Positions 33,638 through 46,210 of a stretch of DNA of 64,000 nt are shown piece after piece. The first letter of the stretch is position 1; each line of letters starts with the position of its first letter. The notes under the pieces were generated by a model, which ran no database searches, had not been told where the DNA came from, and was given only the letters and a program-made list of their open reading frames with translations. A program made the position numbers and the translations under genes. This DNA is from Lineus longissimus (Eukaryota; Nemertea; Pilidiophora; Heteronemertea; Lineidae), in NCBI RefSeq assembly GCF_910592395.1, contig NC_088326.1:5211001-5275000 (forward strand). The letters are read 5' to 3'.

Positions 33638-36600
33638 CTATGATAATAGTCGAATCGCAGCATCCAAGGCGATTGAATTGGCCTTGAATACTGGATCCTG
33701 TAGAATCTCACGAAGCATCGAAATTTTTAATTGCCAATCTGGAACAGACACTTGACCAGACATCACCCAATCACCAGATGTCGTCCAAGCTGGCTGACGT
33801 CTTGTACGCTGAGGACGGGCTGGTCTGACAGGCAATGGCGATGATTTGGCAGAAGACCGAGAAGAATCAGACAAGGAACTGTCACCAGTCTCATCGTCAG
33901 AACTCTCAACCACCTTCGTATAAGGCAAAGCTGGCGTAGGCTGATCCACCTCAGATTCACCCTTATTACTCAAAGACCTGTGGGGTCTAGGAACAGGTTT
34001 CACTGTTGATGGAGAATCAACCGCCAACTCGGCTGCTGGAGAATAGGAAAGTTCCACGCCAGAGACTGGCAATAGCAGATTCCGGTGGAGAGTTTTCTTC
34101 ACCCCTGAATCGGAAGATATAATGAAGACAGGAATCTCCGAATTCGGTTGCTCTAAAATCGTGAACAAGTCATCTTCCCACTCGTTCGCAAGCTTATGTT
34201 TGCCACGATCACCAAGTCTACGAACCAGAACCCTATCGCCAACCTGCAAGACAGCACCTCTCACCCTAAGGTCATAATTGCGCTTCTGTCTAACTCCATC
34301 TCCTTCTGAGCCAAGGAGTAAGCACCTGCAAGACGTGAACGAAGGTCATCCACAAACTTGACCTTGGAGGTAGAAGAAGACGAAGAAAGAAGAGTCCCTA
34401 AGGAAACAATCATCAGCAGGGAGACGGGGCTCGTGGCCAAACAATAGATAAAAGGGAGAAAATCCAGTAGAGTCATGGCAAGAGCTGTTGTAAGCATGAA
34501 CCATACTAGGGACAAACTTTTTCCAATCCTTTTTACTTTGAGAAGGGAGTGTACCGAGCATATTCAGCAACGTGCGGTTGAACCTTTCGCACAAACCGTT
34601 GCCCATGGGATGGTATGGAGTGGTTCGGGACTTTGAAATATTCATTATCTTACACAACTCCTGAATGACCTTGCCCTCAAAATTTCGCCCTTGATCACTA
34701 TGGAGGCGTTCAGGATTTCCATAATGCACAATATAGTTATCAAACAGCACTCTGGCTGTGGTAGTCGCAGTTTGACTCCTAGTCGGTATGGCCTGAGCAT
34801 ACTTGGAAAAATGATCCGTTATGACTAGGATATTCTCATAGCCATGAGAAGGTTCCAAGGACAAGAAGTCCATGCAAACTAACTGCATTGGTGCAGTTGT
34901 GGTGATGTTCACCAGAGGTGCACGCTCAGGCAAGTGAGGCGACTTCCGCCGAATACAAGAAAGACAATTATGAACATAACGCTCGACATCTGAAGTCATA
35001 CCAGGCCAATAAAACCTACGTTTAATAAAATCTGTCGTCCGATCACGACCGAGATGACCCAAATGGTCATGAAAACCTTCTATGACTTGTGAACGAAATA
35101 CAGATGGAACGATGATTTGTTGATATGGTTGGTCATTGATGACAGTATTGCGACAAAGCAAACCATCAACAAGAGACAGATTAGACCAAAAGCGACATAA
35201 ACGAGATAAGTATTTGTCCTGAACATCGGATAAAAGACTTTTGCTTAGACATTTATCAGACTCGACCCAAGAAATTAACCTACTCAAAGTTGCATCAGCT
35301 CGTTGCTCTGCTCGCAGATCAACTTTAGGCCAAGGGGAATCCTCACAATTCATAGTCAAGTCTGGTATAGAAAGACAAAGTGAATCGATGACCGTATAGA
35401 TAGTCATAAAAATTCTCAGTAACGGTCCATTTGAGGGCGAGAAACTCAAGCTTATACGCTGAATAATTCTTCTCAGCCTTGTTAAGACTACGGCTAGCAA
35501 AAGAAATGACACGCCGATGACCATCCTGAACCTGATATTTAATAGCTCCAAGCCCCGTAGAGGACGCATCTGTATGGAGTTCAAAAGGGAGGGAAAAGTC
35601 AGCAAAGCCAAGAACTGGAGAGTTTGATAAAATCGACTTCATGTTGTCGAAGGCCGACTGCTGCTCCTCTCCCCAATAAAAAGGAGTACAAATAGGTTTA
35701 TTGGCTCCCTTTTTGGTCTTAGTGCCAGTAGGAGGAAGAAGATCATTCAATGGACGGACTAAGGACGAAAATCCCTTGACGAAACGTCTATAATACCCCG
35801 CAAAACCAAGAAACCTTCGAACGTCCTCTGACCTCTGAGGAACAGGCCAGGAGGCAATGGCATCAATCTTATCGTTGTCAGGCTCAATGCCAGACGCCGA
35901 AACAGAATGACCCAAATATTTAATATTCTCCATAAGAAATGAGCACTTAGTAGGTTTGAGTTTCAAACCGCACTCCCTCAAACGGGTAAAAACGTGCTCT
36001 AAGCGCTCCAGATGCTCCTCTATGGACCTTGAAAAGATGACGATGTAGTCCAAATAGATAAGGCATTCACGCAGATGAATATCCTGAAGGCAACACTCCA
36101 TCATACGTTGAAAAGTGCTGGGTGCATTGCACAAGCCAAATGGAAGAACATTAAATTCATAAAACCCAAGATTTCCAGCCGTGAACGCCGTCCTTTACAT
36201 ATGACTTTCATCAAGTTCACATTGCCAATATCCACAACGGAGATCAAGAGAGGTAAAATACTTGGCACCAGACAAACAATCAAGAGTCTCATCGAGACGA
36301 GGCAAGGCGTAAGAGTCCTGGATGGTACCGCGGTTAAGCTGACGAAAATCCACACATAGGCGGAGACTCTTGTCCTTTTTACGCACCAGGACCATGTTGG
36401 AAGCCCAAGGACTCTTAGAGTGCCTGATGACACCTGCCTGCAACATTTGGTCTAGATGTGACCTCACTTCATCAAACATGGAAGGTGGAATACGACGAAA
36501 ACGTTGTTTAAAAGGGATTGTGTCATTTAACTCAATGCGATGGGTGACTAGATTTGACCGACCAAGATCAGTGTTTGATAAAGAAAAGACATCAGAATAC

Positions 36601-37736
36601 TTCATCAACAAGGAACGCAAGTCAGACTGAATAGTATCTGCTGAAATGTGTGACAAGTCAATGGCTTGCAGCAACTGGTTTTGATGTTCAGTGTAAGGTG
36701 AAGCCTGGACTACACTATCATTCACCAAATTCAAAGACTGAATAATTGAAGGTTGATAATCTGAAGGAATACAAACAGAAGGATCTAATGGATCACGCTC
36801 CGACACAGACTCTGCCCGAACTAGACGACACAGGACAGTACGTCCAGGAATCGTGACAGCTTTCCTACTGTGGTTATAGACACAACAACCAACCCTTTCC
36901 TTTTTGTGTCCATCAAGACCAAGAAAGGTGGGTACAATTATAACATCACCAGGCAATTTGGCACCAGGAATAGCCTCAGCCATCACCGAAGTTTCACCAA
37001 GAAGACGACCATGGGTGCTACAGAAACCAGAGACCCTGGCCTGAGTATCTCGAGGCAAAGTGACAGGACTCAAAGTCACAACATTTCCAACAATAGCATT
37101 ACGGGAAGTGACCAAAGCGGAAATCGCAAGTTTCCAGGGCTTAGGCAAGCTTAACCCAGGATCAAAATTACAAAGTGAAAGGATGTTGGTGCCAACCAAA
37201 ACAGGAACCTTGAAATTGTAAGTGGTATCTGGAACGACCAGCAAAGGTATGTCAAAGTAACGATCAGAAAAAGGACGTTTCACTCTAACCTCTATGTATC
37301 CATGGTAAGGAAGTCGTGCACCATTAGCATCGCGAACTTGTAACAGGTTGTCTAAGGAATGCAAGGGAAGATCAGCGAACTGATTTTGATACGCTGAAAC
37401 AGAAATTGTGCTGACCATAGAACCAGTGTCTAAAAGACAAGTGAAGATCTTGTCTTCAATAGAAATATGTGACTGGTTAGAGTTGCCAACAAGTTTTGAT
37501 GGAAGTTTTTTTTTAGCCTTACTGATAGGACCCGGAATGGGACGCCGAGTTTTGACAACAGGAGGCGGATACCTTTTACGTGGTTTGGGACTGGTTGACC
37601 TCAAAGAAGAACGACTTTCACGCAGAGGAAAGGGACCATCAGAAACATGGCAACCAAAGGGAGGTCCATCTACTCTGGTGCCTTCGAGTTTGTCGAAGCC
37701 TGGATTTGGGGTTTTGAAACTAGGGGTTTGGTACAT
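33638..37736 (-). pseudogene. Gypsy pol: protease, RT, RNase H, integrase
   Basis: The first frame (37736-36195) has the protease active site LLDTGS at residues 101-106 and the start of RT (KSLRLCVDFRQLN). A TAA after DESHM (36197-36195) interrupts RT. The frame resumes with FGLCNAPSTFQRMME, and the catalytic box reads CLIYLDYIVIFS, so the second Asp of YxDD is Tyr (36045-36047). RNase H starts with LHTDASSTGLGA, but its second half is deleted near 35400 with a frame change. Integrase (35611-34346) has an HHCC finger (HDHLGHLGRDRT, CLSCIRR), and Asp, Asp, Glu in CMDFLSLE, LHSDQGRNFEG and NGLCERFN. Two more frameshifts (about 34410 and 34262) precede the C-terminal domain (GAVLQVGDRVLVRRLGDRG) to 33638. 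Confidence 0.9.
36045..36047 (-). other. Catalytic RT residue change, YLDD to YLDY
   Basis: The codon is TAC where GAC or GAT is expected in the metal-binding YxDD box. One G-to-T change explains it. Confidence 0.75.
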
Positions 37737-39363
37737 TTCCTTTTATAATGGCCTTTCTCCCCACAGTTGAAGCAAGTAACATTTTGTAACCGCCTGTAAG
37801 TCAATGACTTCACCTGGGTGGCCAATTGGTCCACCTTCTCTGCCAATGATGAGGACTCAGGCACTGTCACTTGTTGAGACTGAACAGAAGTGACACTAGA
37901 AGATTTAGACACAGAGACTGAAGTTGGTTGAGGTACAGAAAATTCCACTTCAAGAATACGAGTCTTTCTGACAAGGCATGCCCGTCATCATAGGAATGAC
38001 GAAGGCCAAGGCGTACACGCTCATCTCGGATACCTGACCAGAACTTGGTCCGGAGCATGTCGGCCTTGGAATTGGAAATGTCAGATTGCTCTGACAGAGT
38101 TGTCAATATGTCTTCAAGACGACAACTCCGGGAGGCTATATTTTCCTCGGTCGATTGCCGAGCAGAATAAAACTGCTCCAATAACCTCTCACTAGGTAAC
38201 ACATTGCCAAACACAATGTTGAACTTAGTGAGGAGGTCTGAAATAGTGACATCCTCACCCATGTCCATAAGAACATCAGAAGCTGGAGAACGCAGGGACT
38301 GGCGAATGGCTTCCAGAACAATGAATTCCGACTCCGATCTCTGGAGGCAACGAACCTCATACCGCTATTAGTTAAAAGACACTGTATTCTTGGACTGAGT
38401 ACCCGAAAATGTTGCAATTCTTGGTTTATTTAGGTACATGGCTTGCCCAGAGGTACTAACACCAATTGGTTGCCTATCAGCAGAAGGAATCCTAGAACCC
38501 TGACCTGAAGAAGGCAACATGCCCTGATAAATGATAGGACCAGACGAAGCACTATGTCTCATTACTGAAGAAGGAATAACAGTATATGAACTTGATAAAC
38601 CAGCACCATGTTGATCTATAGTTGATGATAAGGGGCGGTGCCTAAGGAATGGACTATTAGGATCATCAACCATTGGGTCAGAATAAGTCAATTTCTTTCT
38701 AAAATTATTGGGACAAAACCCTTGAACAGCGGAAGAAGTCACAGAATGAGGTACAATATTCGAAGGAGTAGGAGTGGGCATTGATCTACCCAAATTGAAG
38801 TCAGGCGGTGGCATATTAGAATAAGATGTTCTAACAGCATGAAAACCAGATCGCTGAAGTGAAGGAGGAATCACAGTGGGAGAAACCAGAGTGACATCTA
38901 ATCCTGAAGTAGAATGAGTAGAGGCTGACCTGCCCAAGTCAGCGTGTGCTGTGGAAAACATTGGACTAGACACGGACCTACTTAAGTCCGGTGAAGAGGA
39001 AAACATGGAACCATGTGAAGATTGGCTGGGGCGACCAGAACCAATCACACCAGGATTTGGTGAAGTCTTTGAAGTACAGGTCTTATCAAATTGAACCCTC
39101 CGTGGGTCTTGCCTATGGCCAAAAACACAGCCCTCCTCCAATGAGGGATAGGCTGAAGTCTCAAGAGGAGTACTGAATTGAGTATCTGCTATTGAATTAT
39201 CCTGGTTGCTGTAAGAGAAGGAGGGATCCTTTGCTATTTCAAATCACACTTTTTGCTTCATTTTAGGACTCAGGCTTCTCAATTGGCTGATCAGACCTTG
39301 AACCTCAGACTCATCTATGGATTCTATGTCCACACAGGTGGAGTCCTCCCTTTTTAACGACAT
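37670..39363 (-). pseudogene. Gypsy gag with zinc knuckle, disrupted
   Basis: The start ATG is at 39363 (MSLKREDSTC). A TGA at 39246-39244 interrupts, and the same frame continues as a Ser/Pro-rich N-terminal region to 38368. A frameshift near 38400 leads to the conserved capsid-type helical domain (SDLLTKFNIVFGNVLPSER, 38268-37867). Another frame change gives a Ser/Thr linker and the CCHC knuckle CFNCGEKGHYKRKC near 37760. Gag packages the element RNA. The gag end overlaps the pol frame by 67 bases (37670-37736), as expected for a frameshifted gag-pol, although decay makes the original signal unclear. Confidence 0.85.
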
Positions 39364-40382
39364 GACGGACAGATGACGACGAACAATGTAGGTTGAAGAA
39401 CAGAATCCTAATGAAGGATGTACTAAAATATGTCAATTAACGGACTTTTAATGTATAATATGACGGACTGTTGTTTTAGTATGATGATAATATGAGATAT
39501 AGAATTCTCCTTATTTTATCTCATATATTCATGATGGACTGACACTGACTGCAAATGACTGAAAAATATGACAGACAAACAACAAGCATATGACTAATGA
39601 AGGATTAACCACATAATTTTGAATGAATGAATAATGCAAACAATAATAAATGGATGATTAATCGAAAAATGAATGAATTGAAAATGAATGAATGGGTGAA
39701 ATAAAATGCAAAATAAAGCCTATATGAAATAAACACACCCCATAACCAGTAATTTATTTTCCCCAGACTCTGATACCAGAGCACAAGAATTAAACTAGAG
39801 TTTAACCTGAACTCAAAGTGAAAACCAGAATTCAAAACCAGAATTCCTAACTAAAAGAGTTGATGGTCAAATGTGTTGCCCAAGGACGTAAACACCAAAA
39901 TACCGATCACAGGTAGTGCATCATACACACAAGAGCAATACAAATCAAATAAAATACCAAGTAATGAACTCAGATTACATACATGTAAGGTAATTCTAAA
40001 TAAAGTTTACAGGCAGTGATTTGTAACTGAATAAAATGCACAGAATAAGATGTACAGGTTTCACATGCTACCCGAACTGTTCACACTAACAAAATCAAAA
40101 CACAACAGTCACAGAGCCATTTGATCACAATAATTCTTCAATCCAACATGAAGCGAAAGTATTCCACTACGACGCGAAAGTATTCTAGCGCAACGCGAAA
40201 GTTAATCCAGTATGACGCGAAAACGTACAGAGTAGGATTAAACAAACAGCGCTGAAGGATCCAGAATGCAATTGTAATCGTATACGAATTATATCACAGC
40301 CGTCGACGTAGTGGCCATCTCGATGTCAGCTTGGAGTGGTTTCTTACAGGTGGTATGGGGCGTGTCAGCTTGGGTGCGTGAG
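39364..40382 (-). other. Gypsy untranslated leader
   Basis: Lies between the primer-binding site and the gag ATG in element orientation. It contains ATGAATGAAT-type simple runs (39605-39700) and three ACGCGAAA words near 40160-40220. No frame is supported. Confidence 0.6.
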
Positions 40383-40400
40383 ATCTCGGTGGAACCTCCA
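40383..40400 (-). other. Gypsy primer-binding site, tRNA-Gln type
   Basis: The plus strand reads ATCTCGGTGGAACCTCCA, the 3' end of an animal tRNA-Gln with CCA. Its complement on the element strand is the primer site, two bases inside the 5' LTR end at 40403. Confidence 0.8.
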
Positions 40401-40654
40401 AATGTAGCCGATAGGTTGGCCTTTCACAGCAAGTACTATGTCAATAATTCACGCAAACACCTGTGTAAATGAAAACCATAATATTACTATAAATGTTGTC
40501 ACAGGGACAGACAGGGAGAAAATGGCATAGATGATACAAAATGGGGAAAGATGAAAATGTACAAAATAATACAACACTGCACTAACCTGTGTAAATGAAA
40601 ACCATAATATTACTATAAATGTTGTCACAGGGACAGACAGTGAGAAAATGGCAT

Positions 40655-40721
40655 ATATCCAAAGTGCTAAGACCTCACTCGGTCACGTGATCGCTTTATT
40701 CCCTCAGTCTATTTTTTGGAA
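40655..40721 (+). repeat. DIRS left terminal repeat (A1), 67 bp
   Basis: Identical by eye at all 67 positions to 47648-47714. It begins ATATCCAAAGTGCTAAGACC. Confidence 0.95.
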
Positions 40722-40880
40722 GCCGCACTGAGCGGACGTTCCGTCCCATTGCTCTGGGAGAACAGACTGTTTGTGTTCAAGGGTGACTTAATACGGGCCA
40801 GCTATGTTTGGCTGGCACGTGCTCTGTTGATCTTGTGGGACGTGGCTCAATCTCGCGGAGTCTTTGGGGACTGTGAGCTT

Positions 40881-41071
40881 CTATCCGGTGGGATAGAGCT
40901 TCTATCCAATGGGATAGAGATCGAGACCGGGGGTCTCGGAGCTGTCCGGGGGACAGCCGGGAATACAAGCTATCCGGGGGATAGATGTCGAGACCGGGGG
41001 TCTCAGTGCTGTCCGGGGGATAGCGGAGAGAGTAGCCTATCCGGGGGAGGGAATTTTCAGACCGGGGGTCT
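40881..41071 (+). repeat. Array of eight short GGG-loop hairpins in the DIRS leader
   Basis: Perfect or wobble stems of 5-7 bp enclose GGG or a 4-nt loop at 40881-40896, 40902-40917, 40922-40938, 40941-40957, 40970-40984, 40990-41004, 41008-41024 and 41059-41071. Examples are GAGACCGGGGGTCTC and CTGTCCGGGGGACAG. Stems change together while the GG(G)GG core stays. The frame over this region (40716-41474) is probably not protein-coding. Confidence 0.8.
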
Positions 41072-41506
41072 AAGAGCTGTGCGGGGTCTTGTCCGGCCGT
41101 GCGGGGGCGGCCTACAGGTGTTCAGCAGTCTATCAGAGACAGTCTATCCGGGTATTTGTCAGGGGACCCCGTTGCGCGGTCTAGGGGTCACCCGGGCCAA
41201 TGTCTTGGTGACCCTAGGATTTGAGATCGGGGTTGAGTGTCGAGACCCATGCAGGGGTGGTTTGGTACCCCACGGTAGGCTCAGGTGGGGCAAAACATTT
41301 GTTTGTTTGTTTTTTGCTACGAAACTGACCAGGGTGGGTAACGCTTTAAAGTTGTTGCGCAGGTATGCTGTAATACGCTTTGTTCGCGGTGATTTCTCGA
41401 TGTTCAGGCGTCGGCGTAATTGGTGTGCTGCGTTGAGGGCACGGTTGGGTAATAAGCCCAATTTAAAGGGCTAGGCCTGGAAAGATTGGTTCATTCTTCA
41501 ATCAGC

Positions 41507-43680
41507 ATGGCGAAGGTGTGGCTCAAAGACGGCCATTCCCTGGTGTGTCTCGATATACTGCCAGTCATAATCAGGCTGAAGGATTTTGGCGACGTCGACG
41601 TGGCAGACTTTGCAAGCCCAAGGAAGAAGTATGCCCTGTCTTCATATTCCAGTGAGGCCCTGGGAATAGAGGCATTGGCCATAATGGGTCACGACATACA
41701 GGTGAGCCCATTATTTGTTCGGTTTTATGTACATTTAAGTTGGTCTCGCTTCAAGCAAGGGAATAGTTATCCCGCGGAGGTCATCAGGGCCGTGCTAGCC
41801 GGTGTAATGTTTTGAGTGTTCCCAGTTGTTGAGTGTTTCCCTTCTTTGTTTGGGAACAGACAAGGATTAATTGACAGGTTTCCCCCTTTGACGGTAGTGG
41901 CTTCTCTAGCTGTCTATGGTTTGGCAAACACTGGAATATGGGGAACAGCCACCAATGTCACGCCAGCGTTAGCGCCAGTTCCTGATCGGAGGGGTCCTTG
42001 TGAAGAGCCCCCCCCCCTCCGAAGCCTTCAGGGTGAGCAGAATGTGACCGGGCTCGGAATAAGAATGTTGACCGTCTTGGGTAGAATCCCAGGATTATAC
42101 GTAGTCAAGTGGCGCTCTGCCCAAAGTCTTGGGAGTTACCTCCGTAAGGTTTGCGGTACTAGTAATACCATTCCCTCGTTCACATGAAACAGTAATCATG
42201 GGGTCTTGTTGACGGGCAACGGCTCATGCCAGGTGGTACGCTGGTGTTTTATAACGCGTTCGGGCACAAAGCCGGGTTGTAAGTTGTACTTATTTCTTCT
42301 TGCCAGGTGCTACTAGATGTGGCGAAGTTAGACGACAATCTCGACAATAGAAGGCGGCTGGTGCACTGTGCGGTGCTTCAGGCGAATGACAAAGGTTCGC
42401 CATCGGGCCAGCGGCTCACCAAGCCGGGTGGGGACCCGGTGCCTGGGACGTCTGCTGCATCTTCGGGGGATACGACTCACGAAGTTGGTAAGGGGAAGGC
42501 CACTGCGGGAGCCTCGTCGGGTACCAAGGCTGCCGGGAAATCGTCCACGGAGGCGTCTTCGGGAGGTGTTAAGAGGGTAAGTTCTGGCGGTATTACATGT
42601 ATCAGGGGTAAAGGTATGTGTGTGTAGGTGGGCAGGGCATTGAGCGAAGGGCATGCTGGTTCTGTGGGTTCAAGCAGGGAATAGTGCCAATTTTACCACC
42701 CACGTTTTTATAACCCGCCGTTTTTCTTTTTTTTTCGGCTTGAATGTTTTGAACATCGGAAACAGTTAATTGAGCAATTTCTTGCATAAGCAATAGCAGA
42801 CCGATGAGAATACGGACAAATTAAGAACTTTTGCGAAAGGAACGCCATACTGAATTTCGGGTTGGTTGCAATGGTTATCAGTTTGGTAGCAAATTATCAG
42901 CGCATGAGCGTATTTTGGGTCAGGACACGGTCGGAGTACACCCCGATTGAGCACGCAGTTTCGTTTATAGCACATGCGTTTATTGCTTACGTATGCGGAA
43001 AGGCTGGTTAGGCGTTTTGCTGTCTTGATACAATGATAATGTAGGCCTCCACGTATTCTGTTCAGGTTATGGATGAATCCATGGCAAAGGACTCTGACAG
43101 GCTGCATACACTCGAGCGGGAGATGAAGAAGATGAAGCAGGCGCAAGAAGGAGGGAACGTAGACTTGGCTCTCGCTCAGGTGAGAATTCTGGCGGGGAGG
43201 TCCGCATCTACAAACGAGGTTCTGATAGCGGCTATGGAGGCGTTGCACGATGCCACGTCTGCATGTTAGCATATAGACAAGGATTTATATAAATGGCGGT
43301 AAAAGCATGCCGGGAGAACGACGTCAGTGGGCCCCTCCATGGCTTATTAAGCTTGTGGGCTCAGAGACTGCGAAGAAGGCCCAAACAGCTGTTGACGCTT
43401 GGAAAAAGGTTTTAAAGAAAACTAAGACAAAGGACGCAGCAGAGAAGGACGGGGGGATCGTGATAAGCCCGAGCAGTTTCTCCAGTCGCAGCGGTTCTCC
43501 CGCCTGTTTGCGCAGTTGGCCTCGGGCAGTAGTGGGTCAGGTCAACGTTTCCCTTATAGGGGTAGGGGTCGTGGGACCAGACGCGCCCCGTCTAGTGCAA
43601 GGCCATGTTTTGTGTGCCAGGCCACTGATCATTGGGCGGCAAACTGTCCATTGAGATCAGAGAAGAAACCAGATGTTTAA
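41507..43680 (+). pseudogene. DIRS gag-like protein, spliced, with zinc knuckle
   Basis: Exon 1 (41507-41701) starts MAKVWLKDG and ends at CAG|GTGAGC. Exon 2 (42307-42576) follows TTGCCAG and has LLDVAKLDDNLDNRR and a Gly/Ser/Thr tail before AGG|GTAAGT. Exon 3 starts at 43066 after GTTCAG with a coiled segment (RLHTLEREMKKMKQAQE); a possible donor is at 43180. All three are phase 0. The last exon (from about 43307) has a helical region (WKKVLKKTKTKDAAEKD), then a G6 run at 43451-43456 where the frame changes. It continues with EQFLQSQRFSRLFAQ, an Arg/Gly tract and the CCHC knuckle CFVCQATDHWAANC (43606-43647), to TAA 43680. The G6 frameshift would inactivate it unless it is a base-calling error. 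Confidence 0.6.
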
Positions 43681-44000
43681 TTCATAGGCTCACTAGCAGT
43701 TTTGAGTGCTCTTACAACTCTTTTTGTGTTCTCTTGAGCATGCCGAGGTTGATGTTCATTAGAGAGTCCTTTAAGTTGTCCTCGTTCGCAGGGCCTCTCA
43801 GCTCCCACTTCCAGGGTACCTTAGTTACCCCAGTGGACTATTAGTTCACGCGGGCGTGGGGCGGAGGGGGTCTGCCTTTCCATTATTGTTTATACTGGTT
43901 ATTGGGGAACCCTTGTGTAGTGCCTTTTTGGGTTTCGATTGGTAGCCATAGCCGTATTTGGTAAAGTGCAAACTGATTCCTCTTTTGGCTTGTCTTGCAG

Positions 44001-46138
44001 GCTGGTCTGCCGGACTTGGAGAAGTTTACGGAGTTTGACCCATTAAAGGCACTTAGGGAGAGACGGGTCCCACAGTTCATAGATCGGAAGGACAACCCCC
44101 TCTGCAACACGCCCGTGTATTCTTTGAAGAAAATTTGGCAATCGGATGGGCGGCACTGGGAAGACATGTTATCTCATCTACCGTTTAGGGACGACCGGAA
44201 TTTTGTAGCAGGCCAAATTCACAGCGAGTCTGAGAACTGGCTCTGGTTGCTTGATCAAAACAATAACGCAGACTCGGCCTTGGTTAGGAATTGGGTGTTG
44301 AACAAGGTAAATGTTCATAATTTTTTCCAACCGTTCAAGGGTAACTTTGCCGGTAGACATTTTGATTCGGATTTACCGCCTCGGGTTGAGTTGAGGAATT
44401 TTAAAAATTGTGAGGAACATCGCGACGAAATCGCCAGACATTTAGAGGAGGGTGTCAGAAATGGTCCCCTCGAAATTGTGGGCCGAGTAGGGGAGGTAGA
44501 ACCTCCACACTTGGTTATGCCCCTGGTGATGGTTGAGGGTACTCGGAAAAGTAGACTATGTCATGATGAACGTTTGCTTAACCTTTTCATGAAGCACTCA
44601 CCTTTTTCCCTAGAAGGTTTGGCAATCATTCCAGGGTTGCTAGACCCTGGCGATTTGGTTACGTCCTCAGACGAAACGTCTGCTTACATGGGTATTTGTC
44701 TAACGGATGATTCCAAAACTTATTTTGGCCTAGAGTTTGGCGGTTGGTACTTCCAATATTGTGTTCTCCCCTTTGACTGGGCAGAGAGCCCATTTGTGTA
44801 TCAGAAAACGGGTATGCAGGTAACAATTTTCTTGGGATCCCGTGGGTTGATTACAACGCAGTACTTGGATGATCGGTTTCTGGGCCATATGGCGAGGGAG
44901 GGAGCCAATCGGAGGGAAAAAACGAGCCTGTCAATCTTTTTCAATGCGGCTACATTGACCGCTCTCGGTTTTACTATTGAACGGCTAAAATCTCTCTGGG
45001 ATACCGTGACTTCTGTAAAACATTTAGGCTTCATAATGGACACGATCTTGAGGCACTTTGAGATTCCTGCAGACAAAGTGCAGCGTTTCAGGGAGCTGAG
45101 AGAATTAATTCTCGGTTTTCAACGGGTACATTTGAAATTACTACAGAAGTTCATGGGTAAATGCGTGTCGTTTTCATTAGCAGTTCCCTCGGCAAAAATC
45201 TTCATCAGATTCATGGCGGGCGAGATAGGTAGGGCTCAGAGAAACAATAGGTTAGTACAAATCTCAGGACACCTCAGAGAAGAGATTGAGTTCTGGCGTT
45301 TCCTGGATGAGCATGTTGAGTGGGTCCCTTGGAGGCTGGAAAGACACACGCAACTTGTGCTTTCCTCTGATGCTAGTGGCTATGCCTGGGGAGCTTGCAT
45401 TGGTACGGAGGGGGTAGCTCATGATTTCTGGGGGGCGAATGATAGTAGGCCGATCCATTTGAAGGAAGCCGAGGCGATGATGAAGACCATTCAGTCTGTA
45501 CCCAAGCTGGTTAAGAACAAACGGGTGGACATTCAGGTAGATAATTTAGCAGTTGTGTTAGCCTGGGAAAAATCGTCCCCCAAGGACCCCCAATTGATAA
45601 GGTTCATCAAGGAATTGTTTATGTTAACTTCGAAGTTAAACTGCGATCTGAGGCTGGTCTACATTCCGTCTAGCCAGAATAAAGCAGACGCGCCGTCTAG
45701 GGTATTGTCACCGTCAGACTCGCGCCTGGCCGCCCCGGCTTGGCTAAGTTTGCAGAACATGTTTGGGCCCCACTCATTTGACTTAATGGCTTTGGATTCT
45801 AATGCCATGTTGAGTTCAAGCGAGAAGCCCCTGCCCCATTTCTCCCCGTGGCCTCTGCCTGGTTCCTCGGGGGTCAACATGTTTGCACAGTCACTATCTC
45901 CGGATGAGAACTACTACTGCTTCCCGCCTTTCGTAATGATTCCTGCAGTGTTGGCGTTTCTACTGCGGGAATGTAGGCGCCCTTTGAGAGTGACACTGGT
46001 GGTTCACAAACCTTCGCCAATTCCTCACTGGTGGCCTCAGCTTGTGGGTAATGCAAGGATAATGCTATTGGGCAACACGGGGGCTGGAAATGTCTTGGAA
46101 GTCCCATCGAAAACTGGTTATATTCCGACGGCGTTGAA
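44001..46138 (+). CDS. DIRS reverse transcriptase and RNase H
   Basis: The exon begins after GTCTTGCAG (44000). RT motifs follow: SRLCHDERLLN, the catalytic Asp region SSDETSAYMGI, FDWAESPFVYQ and the YLDD box QYLDDRF at 44862-44873, intact. RNase H is of the DIRS type: SSDASGYAWGA, KEAEAM, QVDNLAVV and QNKADAPSR carry the acidic residues. A distinctive C-terminal region (HFSPWPLPGSSGVNMFAQ, FPPFVMIPAVLAFL) leads to a likely donor AAG|GTGCCT in phase 0 (46138/46139). If unspliced the frame stops at 46175. No internal stop, so this domain may be active. Confidence 0.85.
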
Positions 46139-46210
46139 GGTGCCTTTGTATGCAGCTCGTTTTCGTCTACATTGATGTTCTGTAATGTAACTGTTTCCTG
46201 ACCTTTTCAG
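46139..46210 (+). other. Putative 72-bp intron between RT and recombinase
   Basis: GTGCCT...CCTTTTCAG, phase 0 on both sides, removes the TGA at 46173-46175 and would join RT/RNase H to the recombinase in one protein. Confidence 0.55.

Noticed and set aside
40716-41474. 252-aa frame at the DIRS left end as a gene
   Set aside because: It starts at a non-standard context, covers the hairpin array and has Gly/Arg/Leu composition set by the G-rich repeat. No gag feature is seen before 41507.
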